Shown here piece after piece: positions 56,154 through 64,000 of a stretch of DNA of 64,000 nucleotides. Numbering within the stretch: position 1 is the stretch's first letter; each line of letters begins with the position of its first letter. The notes beneath the pieces are model-generated. The model had not been told where the DNA came from. It saw nothing but the letters and a program-made list of their open reading frames with translations, and did not search any database. The stretch comes from an uncultured Acidobacteriota bacterium (lineage in GTDB: Bacteria > Acidobacteriota > UBA6911 > RPQK01 > JAJDTT01): the NCBI GenBank assembly GCA_951812665.1, contig CATOST010000036.1, positions 372,001 through 436,000 of the forward strand, written 5' to 3'. The position numbers were made by a program, and so were the translations under genes.

Positions 56154-57062
56154 ATGCGTTTCCTGGTGCTGATATCGATTGAAATGGTGGCGGTTTCCTG
56201 GATGGCGGCAGGTTCTCCCCTCGTTACTTTCGCTGGTCAGAAGGATCCGGCCGAGGTGGAGCGGTTGTTTCTGGCAGGCGAGGCCGGGGCTGGGGATTTC
56301 CGGGTGGTGGCTGCGTTTCCCGAATTGCTGGATCACCGGCCGGTGCAGATAAAGGTCTTTCGGTCCCTGGCCTCCAAGGATCCCGAAATCTTCCGGGCGG
56401 CGGTCGGACTGTGTCTCGAGGCGCCGCGACTGGAATCGTTCGCCATGATCCGGAGGCGGTTGAGTCTGGCATTCCGCAGTCAGGATGCGTGGAAGCGCAA
56501 AGCGATCCTGCAGTTGGCCCGGGACGAACCGGAGCGATTGCGGGATCTCCGTTTCGTGAGTCTCTTGAGCGAGGCGTTGCGGGACCCGGACCCCGCTCTG
56601 GCTGAGTTGGCGCTCGCACTGATTCGAAGCCGGCCTGAACTGCGCGACCTCCCGGCGATCTCAGAAGGCCTGACCCGGCTCCCGGGAGAAGGTCCGGCTA
56701 CGGAGCTGGCGCTTCCGTCCCTCCAATTCTTTCGGGACCGCGTCTTGCCCCTGCTGCAGACAGTGGGAGCCGACGACAAGTCCTGCTTCGACTGTCACAA
56801 GTCTCACGTCATCTTCCGCCTGGAGCCGGCTCCGGAACGGGCCGGACCGGAAGACGTCCAGGGTTACTATCGTTCGGCGTTGCGGGTCATTGACCTGAAG
56901 CGGCCGGAGCAGAGCCTGATGTTGCTGAAGCCCACCCGGGAGAAGCCTCCCCCAGGAACCCAGGCGTCCGGCTCTGAACAACATGGCGGAGGTGTTCGAT
57001 GGGATCGGGAGTCCGCGTCCTTCCGAACGCTATTGGAATGGGTCCAAACGGGTGGCGACTGA
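56154..57062 (+). CDS. Secreted protein with single cytochrome-c haem motif
   Basis: 302 aa. N-terminal hydrophobic segment (MRFLVLISIEMVAVSWMAAG) for export. The middle is helical repeat-like (AAFPELLDHRPVQIKVFRSL, DPALAELALALIRSRPELRD). The C-terminal part has one haem c attachment motif, SCFDCHKSH, at about residues 212-220, as in Planctomycete-type cytochrome domains, followed by YRSALRVIDLKRPEQSLMLL and LLEWVQTGGD. It may carry electrons or haem in the periplasm. Partner genes are not adjacent. Confidence 0.75.
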   Translation: MRFLVLISIEMVAVSWMAAGSPLVTFAGQKDPAEVERLFLAGEAGAGDFRVVAAFPELLDHRPVQIKVFRSLASKDPEIFRAAVGLCLEAPRLESFAMIRRRLSLAFRSQDAWKRKAILQLARDEPERLRDLRFVSLLSEALRDPDPALAELALALIRSRPELRDLPAISEGLTRLPGEGPATELALPSLQFFRDRVLPLLQTVGADDKSCFDCHKSHVIFRLEPAPERAGPEDVQGYYRSALRVIDLKRPEQSLMLLKPTREKPPPGTQASGSEQHGGGVRWDRESASFRTLLEWVQTGGD

Positions 57063-57072
57063 GCAGGGGAGA

Positions 57073-58146
57073 TCAGTTGAATCGGACCAGGGAGATCTCC
57101 AGTCGCCGCGTGTTGGATTCGGGCCGGTCCCATTGAACCAGGATGGGGCTCTGGTAGGTTCCGTGGACGATGGAGCCATGGCCGTTGCCGTTGGCATGGG
57201 CGTTGGAGACCAACAGGATCAATGAGCGCTCCATGCCCAGGAAGTGGTCGGCGGGCGCCCTGACGAATCTTTGCAGCAACCGTTCGAAGACCGACTCGCT
57301 CAACCCCAGCGCGTCCACGGTCTGATTGAGAATCTGGACCAGATCGTATTTGGCGTAATCCCTGGCCCTGCCCGGAATTGCCCTCGGGTTGCCCAACATC
57401 TGCCGGCCGCTCTTCGCCATGAAATGCAGGGGATTCCTCAGGACCCTGGCCAGATCGTGCTTCATCAGCAGGGTCTCGTACTCGTTCACGGTGAGGCCCG
57501 CATTCCGTTCGTCCGGCGCCAGTGAGATATCGATGCGCCCCCGGTCGACACCGTGGGTCCGGATCAGTTCTTGCACCCGCGTGAAGAATCCAAGTCTGGG
57601 ATCCATCAGGTTGATGGAATCGATGGGGTGCCGGGACACCGGGACCGGAAGGTCCACGCGATCGACCACCTGTTCCTCGTTGAATGCCATCACGGTGGTC
57701 CGGCGCCGGCGCCGGACGTCGTTCCAGATGCCGTCCAGGTCCACGAAATAGACGGGGGTATCGGGATTGTTCTCGTACGTCGCGCAATTGGTGAGGCCGG
57801 AACTCATGAAGGTGAGGTGGGAGTCGGCATTGTGGGGCTCCGTGACCTTCTGCTCCTGGCTCAATTCGGTGCGAAGATCCATCTGGTCGTGGCGGTATCC
57901 CCGCCGGGAAGGGAAGAGCGTCTGGAACATCTGCAAGAAATTGCGAAGGGCCTCGCCGCTGTGATTCAACTGGGCCGAGAGCTTCTCACCGAAGTAGCCG
58001 GCCGTGGTGTGGTAGGAGTAGAAGACCGACTTGGAATACTTGGAAAACCGGGAGTGGATCCGATCCGGAATCCGCTCGCGGACGTTGATCACGTCCACCC
58101 GGGATTCGGGTTCGATCTCCAGCGTGACCTCAGTTTCCAAGGACAT
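57073..58146 (-). CDS. YjbQ/UPF0047-like protein, long form
   Basis: 357 aa, more than twice the ~140 aa of YjbQ. Marks of that fold: HTTAGYFGEKLSAQLNHSGE, EPHNADSHLTFMSSGLTNCA, VYFVDLDG, and a C-terminal HGTYQSPILVQWDRP like the YjbQ GTWQ...FDGPR ending. Between them is an alpha-rich insert of about 170 residues (TVNEYETLLMKHDLARVLRN, YAKYDLVQILNQTVDALGLS). YjbQ-type proteins have weak thiamin-phosphate-synthase-like activity in vitro; their real role is unclear. It is convergent with the cytochrome gene. Family assignment is moderate. Confidence 0.6.
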   Translation of the reverse strand: MSLETEVTLEIEPESRVDVINVRERIPDRIHSRFSKYSKSVFYSYHTTAGYFGEKLSAQLNHSGEALRNFLQMFQTLFPSRRGYRHDQMDLRTELSQEQKVTEPHNADSHLTFMSSGLTNCATYENNPDTPVYFVDLDGIWNDVRRRRRTTVMAFNEEQVVDRVDLPVPVSRHPIDSINLMDPRLGFFTRVQELIRTHGVDRGRIDISLAPDERNAGLTVNEYETLLMKHDLARVLRNPLHFMAKSGRQMLGNPRAIPGRARDYAKYDLVQILNQTVDALGLSESVFERLLQRFVRAPADHFLGMERSLILLVSNAHANGNGHGSIVHGTYQSPILVQWDRPESNTRRLEISLVRFN

Positions 58147-58350
58147 GGCCCGGCTCCCTACGGATTAGCGTAGTGGGAACGCCATTTAAGAGGGCATGAT
58201 ATTGAACCGGTCGCGTTCCAGTCAAACCAATCCCAGGCGAACAAAGTGTTTGGGGGCCGATTCCGATTTCTGGCACGGCCCCCGAAAACCCTCCATTGCC
58301 TTCGGAATCGACCGCCGGAAAGGTGACGGCCCGATTTTCGGCGAAGGGCG

Positions 58351-59595
58351 TCAGGGAACCGCTTCGCCTCGGACCAGATCCTCGAGCGTTTCTCTGGCCC
58401 GAATCTCTCTCCACTCAGCTCCATCCACCAGGATCTCGGCAGCCCGCCTCCTGGAATTATAGTTGGAAGATAAGACAAATCCGTAGGCACCTGCGCTCAT
58501 CACCGCCAGGAGGTCTCCCGGGTGGGCGTCGGGAACGCGCTGGCTGCGGGCCAGGAAATCGCCGCTCTCGCAGACCGGCCCGACCACGTCGGCCGTGATC
58601 CAGGATCGATCCGGCCGCGCTGGCAGAATCTGGTGGTGGGCGCCGTAGAGGCTGGGGCGAAGCAGGTCGGTCATGGCGGCGTCCACCACCAGAAAGACCT
58701 TGCCGCGATTGGCCTTCCGGTAGAGGACACGAGTCAGCAGGACGCCGGCGTTTCCGACGAGATAGCGTCCCGGCTCCATGACGATGCGGTAGCCTTCCCC
58801 ATGTTGGGCCAGAGCCTCGGCGTACCGTTGAAGATCCGGCCCCGTTTCTCCTTGATAGGAGATTCCCAAGCCGCCGCCCAGATCCAGATGTTGCAGTGGA
58901 AAGCCCCGGGCCCGGATCCGGTCGGCCCATTCCCTGAGCCTGTCGAAGGCGTCCAGAAACGGCTGGACGTCCAGGATCTGGGAACCGATGTGGTATCCGA
59001 GTCCCACCAGCCGGAGTTCGGGTGAGTTTTCGACAATCTCCAACAGCGAGTCGATCTGACCGGAATCGACTCCGAACTTGTGCTGGTGCAGACCGGTGGC
59101 GATGTAAGGATGGGTCCCGGCGTCCACGTCCGGATTGATTCTGATGGCCACGCGGGCTTCGCGGCCCATCCTCCGGCTCACCTGCGCCAGGGTTTCCAAC
59201 TCTTGCCGGGACTCGACATTGATGCTGAAGAGCCCCCATTCCAGGGCCATCTCCATCTCCGGGACCGTTTTCCCGACGCCGCTGAAGACGATGCTCCCGG
59301 GATCGGCGCCGATCTGCCGTAACCGAAAGAGCTCTCCTCCCGAAACCACGTCGAAACCGCTGCCCTTCTCCTGCAGAACCCGCAGCAGGGAGAGGTTGTC
59401 ATTGGCCTTCAGGGAGTAGCAGATCAAGGGATCCACGGCGGCGAAAGCGCTTTCCAGGCGGTGGTAGCGGTCACGTATGGCACGCCGGCTGTAGACATAG
59501 CTCGGCGTCCCCGCCCGCCGGGCGATTCGAGACAGGGGAGTCTCTTCGCAGCTGAGCTCCCCGCCGTCGTAGAGAAAGGCGTCGAATCCGGTCAC
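58351..59595 (-). CDS. lysA: Diaminopimelate decarboxylase
   Basis: 414 aa from the GTG at 59595, giving the family-like VTGFDAFLYDGGELSCEETP; the open frame runs 136 codons further upstream but that part is unlike any LysA. PLP fold-type III enzyme making L-lysine from meso-DAP. K63 in CYSLKANDN is the Schiff-base lysine; HIGSQI, LDLGGGLGISY, MEPGRYLVGNAG and PVCESGDFLA are all present, the last with the Cys of the second subunit site. It stands alone, with a divergent gap upstream. Confidence 0.95.
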   Translation of the reverse strand: MTGFDAFLYDGGELSCEETPLSRIARRAGTPSYVYSRRAIRDRYHRLESAFAAVDPLICYSLKANDNLSLLRVLQEKGSGFDVVSGGELFRLRQIGADPGSIVFSGVGKTVPEMEMALEWGLFSINVESRQELETLAQVSRRMGREARVAIRINPDVDAGTHPYIATGLHQHKFGVDSGQIDSLLEIVENSPELRLVGLGYHIGSQILDVQPFLDAFDRLREWADRIRARGFPLQHLDLGGGLGISYQGETGPDLQRYAEALAQHGEGYRIVMEPGRYLVGNAGVLLTRVLYRKANRGKVFLVVDAAMTDLLRPSLYGAHHQILPARPDRSWITADVVGPVCESGDFLARSQRVPDAHPGDLLAVMSAGAYGFVLSSNYNSRRRAAEILVDGAEWREIRARETLEDLVRGEAVP

Positions 59596-59912
59596 GCCGG
59601 GATAGTAGCAGAATGAGGGGTAGGGACATCCTCTTCTATCGGTCCACTCTCTCAAAACAGATGCGAACCATGGTTCACTTCCATGCGTGCTGTTAATCTC
59701 GTCTAGGAATGGGAATGAAGCTAGCAGCCCGTGGCAAAAGTCATCACGGCATTCGACCGTCCCTGCATCCCGGCGGACGGCGTTGCGATTCGGGCACATA
59801 CTCCCGGTATGCACCCGAATCGCGCCTTGTCCGGCGGGCGCAGGAACGGTCTCGGTGCTCGCGGGACTTTCACCACGGACTGCTAGGGTCTGGTTCGCGG
59901 CACTTGGTGGCA
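59596..59912. other. Divergent region between lysA and the FG-GAP protein gene
   Basis: 317 bases that remain open in some frames (both neighbours can be extended into it) but show no conserved protein sequence or ribosome sites. Expected to hold both promoters. Nothing else recognised. Confidence 0.45.
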
Positions 59913-62657
59913 ATGATGGCGGCGTGGTTTCTCGCCGGCGAGTGCACCGGCGGCGGGCTCTGGGCCCGGGTGTGGCGCCACCAGGGTTTTCGAGCCTTTT
60001 CACAAGGGTCTTTCAAGGATTCTGGCTCCAATATCTACGTCTCCCGCCGGGGCAGGATCCAATTGATCAACCGCTTGGATCTGAACCGGGACGGTCACAT
60101 CGATCTGTTCGTGGCCAACGGCCACGGGCATAGTGAAGACGAAGACGCCTACGTCTACCTGAACAACGGCGAGACCATCGATCCTCTCCACCGGATCGCT
60201 CTGCCTACTGACGGGGCCGTCGAGGGATTGGTGGCCGACTTGGACCGGGACGGCGTGAGCGACGTCGTGGTGGTCAATGGGACGGGCGGTACCACCAGCA
60301 AGACCGACAGCTTCGTCTACTACGGGGCCGGGGGAGGGTTCCCCGTGTCCAAGCGCCGGCAACTGAGGTCGTGGGCCGGGAAGGAAGCCGCCGTCGGGGA
60401 CTGGAACCGGGATGGGTGGCCGGATCTGGCCATCGCTTGCGCCAATCCGGGGCGAGACGAGAAATCGAGCCACTCGGTCGTCTATTGGAATTCGGACCAT
60501 GGATTCGATCCGGATCGCCGGACCCTGCTCGCCGGCGCCGGAACGGCGGTCCTGGCCGCCGACCTGGCCGGAGACGAAGCGCGCGATCTGGTTCTGGCTG
60601 CCGGATCCAATGTCTTCGTCTACGCGGCGGGGGAGGACGGGTTGGACCTGGAGAAGCCCTTAATCCTGGATCTGGAGGCGCGGCATCTGGGTGCGGGGGA
60701 TCTGGATCGAGACGGAAGGATCGAGCTGGTTGCCGCCGTCGAATCGGGGGTTCAGGTTCGGGCTGCTGCTGCGGACGGATTTAAGGTCTTGCAGCGGCTG
60801 CCGGTGGAGAACCCTTGGCAGTTGGCGGTCCAGGATCTCAACCGGGACGGGCTCCCGGATCTGGCCGTGACCTCTTCCGACCGCGGCGGGAACGGGTACA
60901 CCGACTCCCTGGTCTTCTGGAACCGGGACGGACGGTTGTCCGAAACCGACCCGACCGCACTGGCAACAGTCCATGCCCGGGGGATCAGCGCCGGAGACCT
61001 GGATGGGGACGGCTGGCCCGAACTGGTGGTGAGCAACAACCACTCCTTCAACGACCTGAACGTTCAGTCCTTCGTCTTCTGGAACCGGGAAGGGAAGTTC
61101 CTCCCGGCGCACAAGTCCATGCTGGACACCCGGAGCGCCCATGGCAACGGCATCGGCGATGTGAACAACGACGGGCGCCCGGATGTGGTCTTCTTCAACC
61201 TGGAAGGGGGGCTCCGGACCGGCTACAACCCCAACTTCATTTACTGGGGCGACGGGACCCGCAACTACTCGACCCGGCGGCGCAGCCAACTGTGGGCGGG
61301 CTATACGGTGGGCACCGCACAGGCCGATCTGGACGACGACGGCTGGGTGGACCTGGTCTCGGCCGAGGCCCGCTACGCACTGGGCCGGCCGGTGACCCTG
61401 AACGGGGTCTATGTCTGGTATGGGAGCGCCGGCGGCTACGAGCCCGGGCGCCGGGCCGTCCTCTCGGTGGAGGACCCGGAGATGGGAGCGGTCACCGCCG
61501 ACCTGAACCGGGACGGCTACCTCGATCTGGTGATCGGCGCCGCCGAGCGGGATTCGAAGGGTCGTCCCGGCTATGTGATCCTCTACGGTGCGGAGAACGG
61601 ATTCTCTCCCGCCAGACGCGAAGTGATTCCCATCGGTGGACTGGGTTTTCCCCCGGTGGTGGCCGATTGGAACCGCGACGGGTATCTGGACCTGGCAGGG
61701 GGCTCCGCCAAGCAGGGCTTGCACCTGGTCTACGGTTCGGAGGAAGGGTTTCGAGAGAACCATCAGCGGTTGATTGCCAAAGGAAGGATTCCCTATCTGG
61801 AAGCCGCCGACTTCAACTCGGACGGTTGGTTGGACCTGGTGGCGCCGGTCAACGACTATCCCCGGAACAAGGAAGGCGAGATCCGGATCTACTACGGATC
61901 CGGGGACGGTTTCCGTTTGGGAGAGGGCCGGCCGCTCCGGCACATGTCGGCCCTGGACCCCAGCGTGGCCGACTTCGACCGGGACGGATACCTGGACCTG
62001 TTCGTGCCCAACTACTCCAGCAACACCGCCAGGAGCATTCCCTGCTTCCTCTACTGGGGAAGCGCCTCCGGTTTCGATCCGGACCGCCGGCTCGACCTCC
62101 CCGGCGATTCGGGGACCGCCTCCCTGGCCGCCGATTTCGACGGCGACGGTTGGACCGATATCTTCCTGCTCAATCACAAGCGGGACGGCAGCCTGGACCG
62201 TCCCGGGGACCCCATCCGGCACACGACCCCGTCGGTCCTCTATTGGAACGGCCCGGACGGGTTTTCCCCGCGGAAACGGACCTGGCTTCCCACCGTGGGG
62301 CCCCACGGCCAGATGATCCGGGACCCGGGCAACATCTACACGCGGGAGTTGGCCGAGACCTATGTCTCTCCGCCGCACCGGTTCGGCCCGGGTGTCCGTC
62401 CCGATTCCATCGAATGGGATGCGGAGACTCCCTTGGGAACCACGATCGCGCTCCAGATTCGAACTGCCGAGCGCAAGAATTCCTTAGCGGAAGCAGCCTG
62501 GAGGGGCCCCTCCGGTCCGGGTACGTGGTTCCTGGAGCCAGGTCCCATTTCGGTCGGCGAGTCCTCCGGCTCCTGGATCCAATACCGGGCTCGGCTCGCG
62601 AGTCCCAATGGCGGAGCCAGCCCCGTTCTGACCCGGGTCGAGGTCAGGTTCCGATAG
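59913..62657 (+). CDS. Exported FG-GAP/VCBS-repeat beta-propeller protein
   Basis: About 914 aa from the ATG at 59913 (MMAAWFLAGECTGGGLWA, weak signal-like start); the frame is open to an ATG at 59709, but that extension is Arg/His-rich and unlike a protein start. The body consists of some 14 FG-GAP-type blades, each with a calcium loop: LDLNRDGHIDLFVANGHG, DLDRDGVSDVVVVNG, DWNRDGWPDLAIACA, DFDRDGYLDLFVPNY and similar. The C-terminal ~130 residues form a different beta domain (RPDSIEWDAETPLGTTIALQ). Probably a secreted or outer-surface integrin-like propeller; function unknown. Confidence 0.8.
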   Translation: MMAAWFLAGECTGGGLWARVWRHQGFRAFSQGSFKDSGSNIYVSRRGRIQLINRLDLNRDGHIDLFVANGHGHSEDEDAYVYLNNGETIDPLHRIALPTDGAVEGLVADLDRDGVSDVVVVNGTGGTTSKTDSFVYYGAGGGFPVSKRRQLRSWAGKEAAVGDWNRDGWPDLAIACANPGRDEKSSHSVVYWNSDHGFDPDRRTLLAGAGTAVLAADLAGDEARDLVLAAGSNVFVYAAGEDGLDLEKPLILDLEARHLGAGDLDRDGRIELVAAVESGVQVRAAAADGFKVLQRLPVENPWQLAVQDLNRDGLPDLAVTSSDRGGNGYTDSLVFWNRDGRLSETDPTALATVHARGISAGDLDGDGWPELVVSNNHSFNDLNVQSFVFWNREGKFLPAHKSMLDTRSAHGNGIGDVNNDGRPDVVFFNLEGGLRTGYNPNFIYWGDGTRNYSTRRRSQLWAGYTVGTAQADLDDDGWVDLVSAEARYALGRPVTLNGVYVWYGSAGGYEPGRRAVLSVEDPEMGAVTADLNRDGYLDLVIGAAERDSKGRPGYVILYGAENGFSPARREVIPIGGLGFPPVVADWNRDGYLDLAGGSAKQGLHLVYGSEEGFRENHQRLIAKGRIPYLEAADFNSDGWLDLVAPVNDYPRNKEGEIRIYYGSGDGFRLGEGRPLRHMSALDPSVADFDRDGYLDLFVPNYSSNTARSIPCFLYWGSASGFDPDRRLDLPGDSGTASLAADFDGDGWTDIFLLNHKRDGSLDRPGDPIRHTTPSVLYWNGPDGFSPRKRTWLPTVGPHGQMIRDPGNIYTRELAETYVSPPHRFGPGVRPDSIEWDAETPLGTTIALQIRTAERKNSLAEAAWRGPSGPGTWFLEPGPISVGESSGSWIQYRARLASPNGGASPVLTRVEVRFR

Positions 62658-62747
62658 CGGCAGGTGTTGCGGACGGGGACGGGGAGTCGTAATCTCACCC
62701 GCAGGTCAGGGAGGCCGGTTCCAGGAACAGATACGGCGAGCGGTGTG

Positions 62748-63986
62748 ATGGAATCGGAAAAGCAGCGCATTTTCGGTCTCTTGCAGACACGTTGGATTCC
62801 CTGGTGCGCCGCCGCCTCCATCGTAGCGTCGCTCATCTCCATCGCGGCGGCCTACATTTTCGCCGGGACCGCCCTGCTCCTTTGGGTCATCGATAGTCTC
62901 CGGCGGCGGCGCGTGCGCCTCCGTTGGCCGCCTTTCGCACTTCCGCTCCTCCTATATGTAATTTCCATCGGAATCGCCGTGCTCTTCTCGGAAGACCCCG
63001 GGACCAGTTCGGGCTCTCTCAAGAAGCTGGTGCGCTTTCTCTTCGTCCCCTTGATGTTCACTTGGTTCGGGCAGGTTCACGTGGACTGGACCGTGAGGCG
63101 CATTCACTTGGTCTTGGGCGCCAGCGCCGCATACGCACTGGCGCAATACTACTGGCTGATGGAGCCGGATCTGGCTCACCGGATCACCGGGTTCATGAGC
63201 CATTGGATGACCTTTTCCGGCCAGCTCATGATGGGGGCCGTTTCACTGGGGGTCTATCTGTGCCGGGAGCGGTTCAAGCCAGCCGGCTCCTCGACCGCGA
63301 ACGGGGAAGAGAAGGGATGGCGTCGCCTGCCCTCCCCGGGGTTGCTCCTGTTGGGCGTCCTGATCTGGAGCCTGCTGGTGACCTTCACCCGCAACGCCTG
63401 GCTGGGAACGGCCGCGGGCGGCCTGATGTTGGTGGTCTTGATGAAGAAGACCCGGGTGCTGCTGGTGCTGCTGGTGCTGCTGGCTCTGTTGATCCTGTTG
63501 CCCACGCCGTTTCGGGATCGTCTCTACTCCGGCATGGATCTTAGCGACACCACGACCCAAGTCCGCTTGGAGATGGTCCGGGCCGGATCTCGTCTCATTG
63601 CCGACCATCCCTGGACGGGGGTCGGACCCGGCATGGTTTCCCGAGAGGTTCTCAAGTATCGGTCACACCACGAATACCCCGACTGGGCCTACCAGCACCT
63701 GCACAACAATTTCCTCCAGGTGGCCGCCGAAACCGGACTCGTGGGGCTGGCGTTCTGGCTGGCGCTCTGGATCGTCCTGATCCGGGACCTGATCCGGATG
63801 TGGCTCCGGTCCGAATCGGAATGGGTCCGCTTCCTGAGTCTGAACGGGCTCTGCATCTCGGTGGCGTTTCACGTGGCGGGCTGCCTGGAGTACAACTTCG
63901 GCGATTCCGAGGTCTTGATCCTGCTGTTGTTCTTCCTGACGGCCCCGTATGCGGTCCAAGACCGGAACCAGACTGAACTGACCTGA
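62748..63986 (+). CDS. O-antigen ligase family membrane protein
   Basis: 412 aa from the ATG at 62748 (the 28-residue upstream extension is rejected). About 10-12 TM helices. The Wzy_C-like region includes LLVTFTRNAWLGTAAGGLML, and a large periplasmic loop has MVRAGSRLIADHPWTGVGPG and HLHNNFLQVAAETGLVGLAF, the usual WaaL/Wzy pattern with Arg and His. It ligates or polymerises O-antigen-like glycans at the periplasmic face of the inner membrane. The FG-GAP gene ends 90 bases upstream on the same strand. Confidence 0.88.
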   Translation: MESEKQRIFGLLQTRWIPWCAAASIVASLISIAAAYIFAGTALLLWVIDSLRRRRVRLRWPPFALPLLLYVISIGIAVLFSEDPGTSSGSLKKLVRFLFVPLMFTWFGQVHVDWTVRRIHLVLGASAAYALAQYYWLMEPDLAHRITGFMSHWMTFSGQLMMGAVSLGVYLCRERFKPAGSSTANGEEKGWRRLPSPGLLLLGVLIWSLLVTFTRNAWLGTAAGGLMLVVLMKKTRVLLVLLVLLALLILLPTPFRDRLYSGMDLSDTTTQVRLEMVRAGSRLIADHPWTGVGPGMVSREVLKYRSHHEYPDWAYQHLHNNFLQVAAETGLVGLAFWLALWIVLIRDLIRMWLRSESEWVRFLSLNGLCISVAFHVAGCLEYNFGDSEVLILLLFFLTAPYAVQDRNQTELT

Positions 63987-64000
63987 ATCCCCGGCGTGAT

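Noticed and set aside
58351..60003. 550-aa version of LysA
   Set aside because: The first 136 residues are unlike LysA, whose normal start matches the GTG at 59595.
1..64000. CRISPR arrays
   Set aside because: No regularly spaced identical repeats with unique spacers are visible; the periodic DNA is coding repeats of the giant proteins.

Overview
The window is GC-rich chromosomal DNA from an uncultured-type Gram-negative bacterium. O-antigen ligase, LysA, UbiD, PdxH, Planctomycetes/Acidobacteria-style secreted HEAT, FG-GAP and cytochrome proteins, and a C-terminal surface domain that I associate with Acidobacteriota together suggest Acidobacteriota. That placement is inference; no rRNA gene is present.

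Layout. 1-9.6 kb is a carbohydrate and transport block: a minus-strand operon (Na+/solute symporter, aldo/keto reductase, partial GT4 glycosyltransferase), a class-III aminotransferase with a zinc-ribbon partner, a secreted beta-propeller glycosidase-like protein, and a xylB-xylA operon. 9.6-10.8 kb holds a candidate sigma-54 promoter feeding a long RNA hairpin ahead of pdxH, then tRNA-Ala(GGC). 11.2-36.9 kb is dominated by two related giant exported proteins. The first is an intact 4918-aa ORF with a degenerate S8 domain, a second S8 domain carrying D/E/S at the triad positions, three cadherin-like/GLUG/FN3 super-repeats, a SwmB-type array, Calx-beta, a Pro/Gly linker, FN3 and a tandem C-terminal domain. 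The second shares the same C-terminal half, but it is a pseudogene: an ISAs1-type element whose transposase carries a DUF4338/DruA-like domain has inserted with a 10-bp target duplication, and the gene also has a nonsense codon and two frameshifts. A MITE-like nested inverted repeat lies between the two.

37-50.3 kb is a decaying defence/toxin-antitoxin island. Short TA modules keep open frames (MntA/HepT, Xre/RES, AbrB/VapC, one orphan PIN). The long defence genes between them are broken: two AlbA_2/Schlafen-like genes, an OLD-like AAA ATPase, and a DrmD-like SNF2 helicase plus Eco57I-like methylase that look like the remains of a class-1 DISARM locus.

50.3-64 kb is ordinary chromosome: aquaporin, a zinc-ribbon protein coupled to endonuclease IV, a small ORF coupled to UbiD, a HEAT-repeat protein, a cytochrome-like secreted protein, a YjbQ-like protein, lysA, an FG-GAP propeller protein and an O-antigen ligase. 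Short GC-rich hairpin repeats of one covarying family sit in at least five intergenic gaps across the window.
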